From Spirochaetaceae bacterium UBA6243 (lineage in GTDB: Bacteria > Spirochaetota > Spirochaetia > Treponematales > Rectinemataceae), in the NCBI GenBank assembly GCA_002441395.1, contig DJVZ01000062.1, positions 27,000 through 59,330 on the forward strand: a DNA stretch of 32,331 nucleotides. Reading direction: 5' to 3'. Both the position numbers and the translations under genes were made by a program. Each line of letters starts with the position of its first letter. The first letter of the stretch is position 1. Under the pieces are notes generated by a model that saw only the letters and a program-made list of their open reading frames with translations, was not told the DNA's origin and ran no database searches. Shown here one piece after another: positions 30,665 through 32,331 of this stretch.

Positions 30665-30790
30665 GGCTCTTTCAAAAGTCGGACGAGTTTTGAAAGAGCC
30701 ACCTTTTATTGCAGCATTTGTGTACGGTTTCAACGAAACCGGAGCAAATGCAAAGCCAATTTCAGAAGTAACCGACTTTTGAAATTGGCT
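30665..30790. repeat. 126-bp element with three hairpins and 13-bp terminal inverted repeats
   Basis: Hairpin A: 13-bp perfect stem 30665-30677 / 30688-30700. Hairpin B: GCATTTG (30714-30720) with CAAATGC (30745-30751), enclosing CGGTTTC-AAC-GAAACCG (30725-30741). Hairpin C: 11-bp stem 30754-30764 / 30780-30790. In addition TTTCAAAAGTCGG (30670-30682) recurs inverted at 30772-30784. On the minus strand it directly follows the HxlR stop, so hairpin A with its trailing TCTCTTTT may serve as terminator. The layout resembles a miniature inverted-repeat element. Confidence 0.75.
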
Positions 30791-30796
30791 CAAGAA

Positions 30797-31252
30797 TCAG
30801 AGAACATCCCCCTTAGTCCCCTTCGCGGCCGACGCGATACGGAGAGAACGAGGGCCCTCCTCTCTTCCCCTTTCGGTCTCTATCTTCTCCTTCTCGATAT
30901 AAAAGGCGAGATGTTCTCTTCCCCACTCGTATATGGAATCCACGATGGGAAGAAGGGATCTGCCAATGTCAGTAAGGCTATATTCGACCTTGAGACGTGA
31001 CTCCGCGATGATGGTTCGCGAGACCACATAGTCCTGTTCCATCTCGCGAAGTTGCTTCGTGAGGATGCGATTACTTATATCCTTGAATAGTTTCCTGAGC
31101 TCTCCGTAGCGAAGCGCTCCATCGTGACCCAGGTGCCAGAGAATCACGACTTTGTACTTGCCACTTATGATGGACATCGTGAGCTCTTTCTCGCAATGAA
31201 GTCCCCCTGCCTTGATTGTGTCGTTGAGATCATCGCGAAGGTTTATAGGCAT
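30797..31252 (-). CDS. HxlR-family winged-helix transcriptional regulator
   Basis: A 151-residue DNA-binding protein. The core (about 15-115) follows the HxlR pattern: a Cys near the N-terminus (LHCEKELTMSIISGKYK, equivalent to the family CP motif), the recognition region LRYGELRKLFKDISNRILTKQL and the wing EYSLTDIGRSL. Family members such as YodB and HypR sense electrophiles or disulfide stress through this Cys. A charged tail of about 30 residues extends beyond the core. The ATG at 31252 has AAGGAGG six bases upstream, behind a small hairpin; an in-frame start at 31309 adds 19 unrelated residues. It diverges from the FIST gene and lies upstream of the four-helix membrane protein gene, either of which it may regulate. 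Confidence 0.9.
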   Translation of the reverse strand: MPINLRDDLNDTIKAGGLHCEKELTMSIISGKYKVVILWHLGHDGALRYGELRKLFKDISNRILTKQLREMEQDYVVSRTIIAESRLKVEYSLTDIGRSLLPIVDSIYEWGREHLAFYIEKEKIETERGREEGPRSLRIASAAKGTKGDVL

Positions 31253-31267
31253 ATCTTCCCTCCTTCG

Positions 31268-31286
31268 AACCCCACTTTCGTGGGTT
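31268..31286 (-). promoter_or_regulatory. GNRA-capped hairpin in the HxlR gene leader
   Basis: On the minus strand CCCAC-GAAA-GTGGG (31284-31271), extended by AA/TT pairing past a bulge, sits just before the AAGGAGG site. A stable stem so close may affect ribosome loading. Confidence 0.4.
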
Positions 31287-31321
31287 ACAAATTCGTTCCT
31301 GGATAACAAAATTGTGCGTTA

Positions 31322-31350
31322 TTTACAGATTATGATATCCCCCTGATACT
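31322..31350 (+). promoter_or_regulatory. Promoter candidate of the FIST-domain gene
   Basis: TTTACA (31322-31327, five of six) and GATACT (31345-31350, four of six) with a 17-nt spacer. Predicted leader about 46 nt with GGAGG at 31390-31394. Confidence 0.4.
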
Positions 31351-31402
31351 AAAGTAACGCTCTAATTGAAGAACGCCATTCCATTGTATGGAGGTGTGTA
31401 TC

Positions 31403-32331
31403 ATGTTACAAGCCAATGTCGGATCGAGCATTGCGGCAGATGCCCGCGATGCGGGAAAAGAGGCCGCCACCGCCGCCGCGGTGAAGGGGGCTCCCCTCGC
31501 TTTTGTGTACTCCAGTTGCGATTATGACCAGTCGAAGCTCCTTGAAGGTGCCGCAGAGATCCTGCCGGATGCAGCTCTCGTCGGCTGCACCTCATACACC
31601 GGAGTCCTCACGCCATCAGGCTTCGTGACGGGGCCTAAGGGCTACGTGGCTGTCATGGCCTTCCGCGACGACGATATCACGCTGGGGATCGCGGGCGAGG
31701 CCAAGAAGGGGGACGCGCGGGAGACGGGGCGTCGGGTCGCGCGCGCAGCGATGGCTACGGCAAAAAAAGATGTCCCACCCGCCTACTTCTACATGGTCGC
31801 GGCTCCGGGCGAAGAGGAGAGCTACCTCAAGGGCGTCGAGGATGTCATAGGTCGCGTACCCTTCTTTGGCGGTAGCGCCGCGGACAACAGCGTCGAAGGA
31901 AAGTGGAAGCTGCTTTTTGGGAAGGACGCGGAGTGCAAAGCTTTTAGCGAGGGGCTCATTCTCGTCTTCTTCTACACAAAAAAGGCCGTCGGAACCTGTT
32001 ATACGGGCGAGTACGCCGAGACGAGGACGGCAGGCATCATCACCAAGGTCGAGGGCAAACGCAGGCTTGTGGAGATCGATGGAGAGCCCGCGCTCAAGAA
32101 GTACGCGAGCTGGCGCGGACTCGACCCGGAAAAACTCAAAGGACTCAATCTTCTCGGAGAGACGATCTGCCATCCGCTCGGCGTTAAGGACAGGCTCGGT
32201 GACCTCGTCGCCATCCGTCACCCTATGGTCGGCAACGAGGATTATTCCATGAACATCGGCAGCGATATCGCCCAGGGCACGGCGGTTGTGCTCATGGAAG
32301 GGAGTCCTGAGAGCCTCATCGCCTCGACGGG
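31403..32331 (+). CDS. FIST-domain sensory protein (3' end outside window)
   Basis: The frame is open from the ATG at 31403 to the window end, 309 full codons. GGAGG lies eight bases before the start. The N-terminal part (about 25-190) matches the FIST N domain: AFVYSSCDYDQSKLL, LVGCTSYTGVLTPSG and the glycine-rich VPFFGGSAADN. FIST C begins near residue 205 (TRTAGIITKVEGKRRLVEIDGEPALKKY split over that stretch). FIST domains are thought to bind small ligands such as amino acids and are usually joined to kinase, GGDEF or chemotaxis output modules; none is visible before the cut. There is no signal peptide, so sensing is cytosolic. Confidence 0.88.
   Translation, partial: MLQANVGSSIAADARDAGKEAATAAAVKGAPLAFVYSSCDYDQSKLLEGAAEILPDAALVGCTSYTGVLTPSGFVTGPKGYVAVMAFRDDDITLGIAGEAKKGDARETGRRVARAAMATAKKDVPPAYFYMVAAPGEEESYLKGVEDVIGRVPFFGGSAADNSVEGKWKLLFGKDAECKAFSEGLILVFFYTKKAVGTCYTGEYAETRTAGIITKVEGKRRLVEIDGEPALKKYASWRGLDPEKLKGLNLLGETICHPLGVKDRLGDLVAIRHPMVGNEDYSMNIGSDIAQGTAVVLMEGSPESLIAST

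Noticed and set aside
30665..30790. CRISPR or riboswitch
   Set aside because: Repeats are inverted, not regularly spaced direct repeats, and no plus-strand gene follows for a riboswitch to control.

Overview
The window looks like a stretch of chromosome from a spirochaete-like, probably anaerobic bacterium of moderately high GC (by eye somewhat above half). The assignment is an inference. It rests on the short signal peptide of the solute-binding protein that ends in FAKGAQ, a style common in spirochaetes, on an unusually long GlmS, and on the mix of gene families. No rRNA, tRNA, CRISPR array, prophage or complete IS was seen. About 24 protein genes fill the window, and most non-coding gaps are under 210 bp.

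Layout. (1) 1-5026, plus strand: the 3' end of uvrC, transketolase with its own promoter, and an orphan membrane histidine kinase. (2) 8216-5056, minus: ettA (ABC-F) - EamA transporter - MarC, a tight operon. A small alkyltransferase-like gene diverges from it at 8323. (3) 12174-8710, minus: a secreted TPR protein - nagA - nagB, for amino-sugar catabolism. (4) 12384-13754, plus: a CxxC cluster protein and a deoxynucleoside kinase. (5) 14946-13783, minus: a GT4 glycosyltransferase. (6) 15051-18647, plus: a secreted metallo-hydrolase - mntH - two-domain UspA, then tpx, which reads as a manganese/oxidative-stress group. (7) Acyl-ACP thioesterase (minus) and a long glmS (plus). (8) 22173-30027: an ABC importer (ATPase, double-length permease, binding protein), a LacI regulator, a divergent ComEC-like metallo-hydrolase and a lipoprotein metallophosphoesterase. 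I read this as a carbohydrate- or phosphoester-responsive uptake locus of unknown substrate. (9) 30127-32331: a four-helix histidine-rich membrane protein, a short element with 13-bp terminal inverted repeats, an HxlR regulator, and the start of a FIST-domain sensor gene.

Two things stand out. First, at least four genes (ettA, the alkyltransferase-like gene, the GT4 gene, glmS) have a good -10 box ending 6-7 nt before the start codon and no Shine-Dalgarno sequence, so their mRNAs should be leaderless. Neighbouring genes use ordinary leaders with AAGGAG-type sites. Second, region 8 carries dense regulatory architecture: divergent promoters sharing a -35 box, a LacI-type operator on the regulator's own start site, a possible leader peptide overlapping the binding-protein start, and inverted repeats between cistrons.

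The amino-sugar genes (nagA, nagB, glmS) lie within 14 kb of each other and run the same interconversion in opposite directions. They have different promoter types, which suggests separate control.
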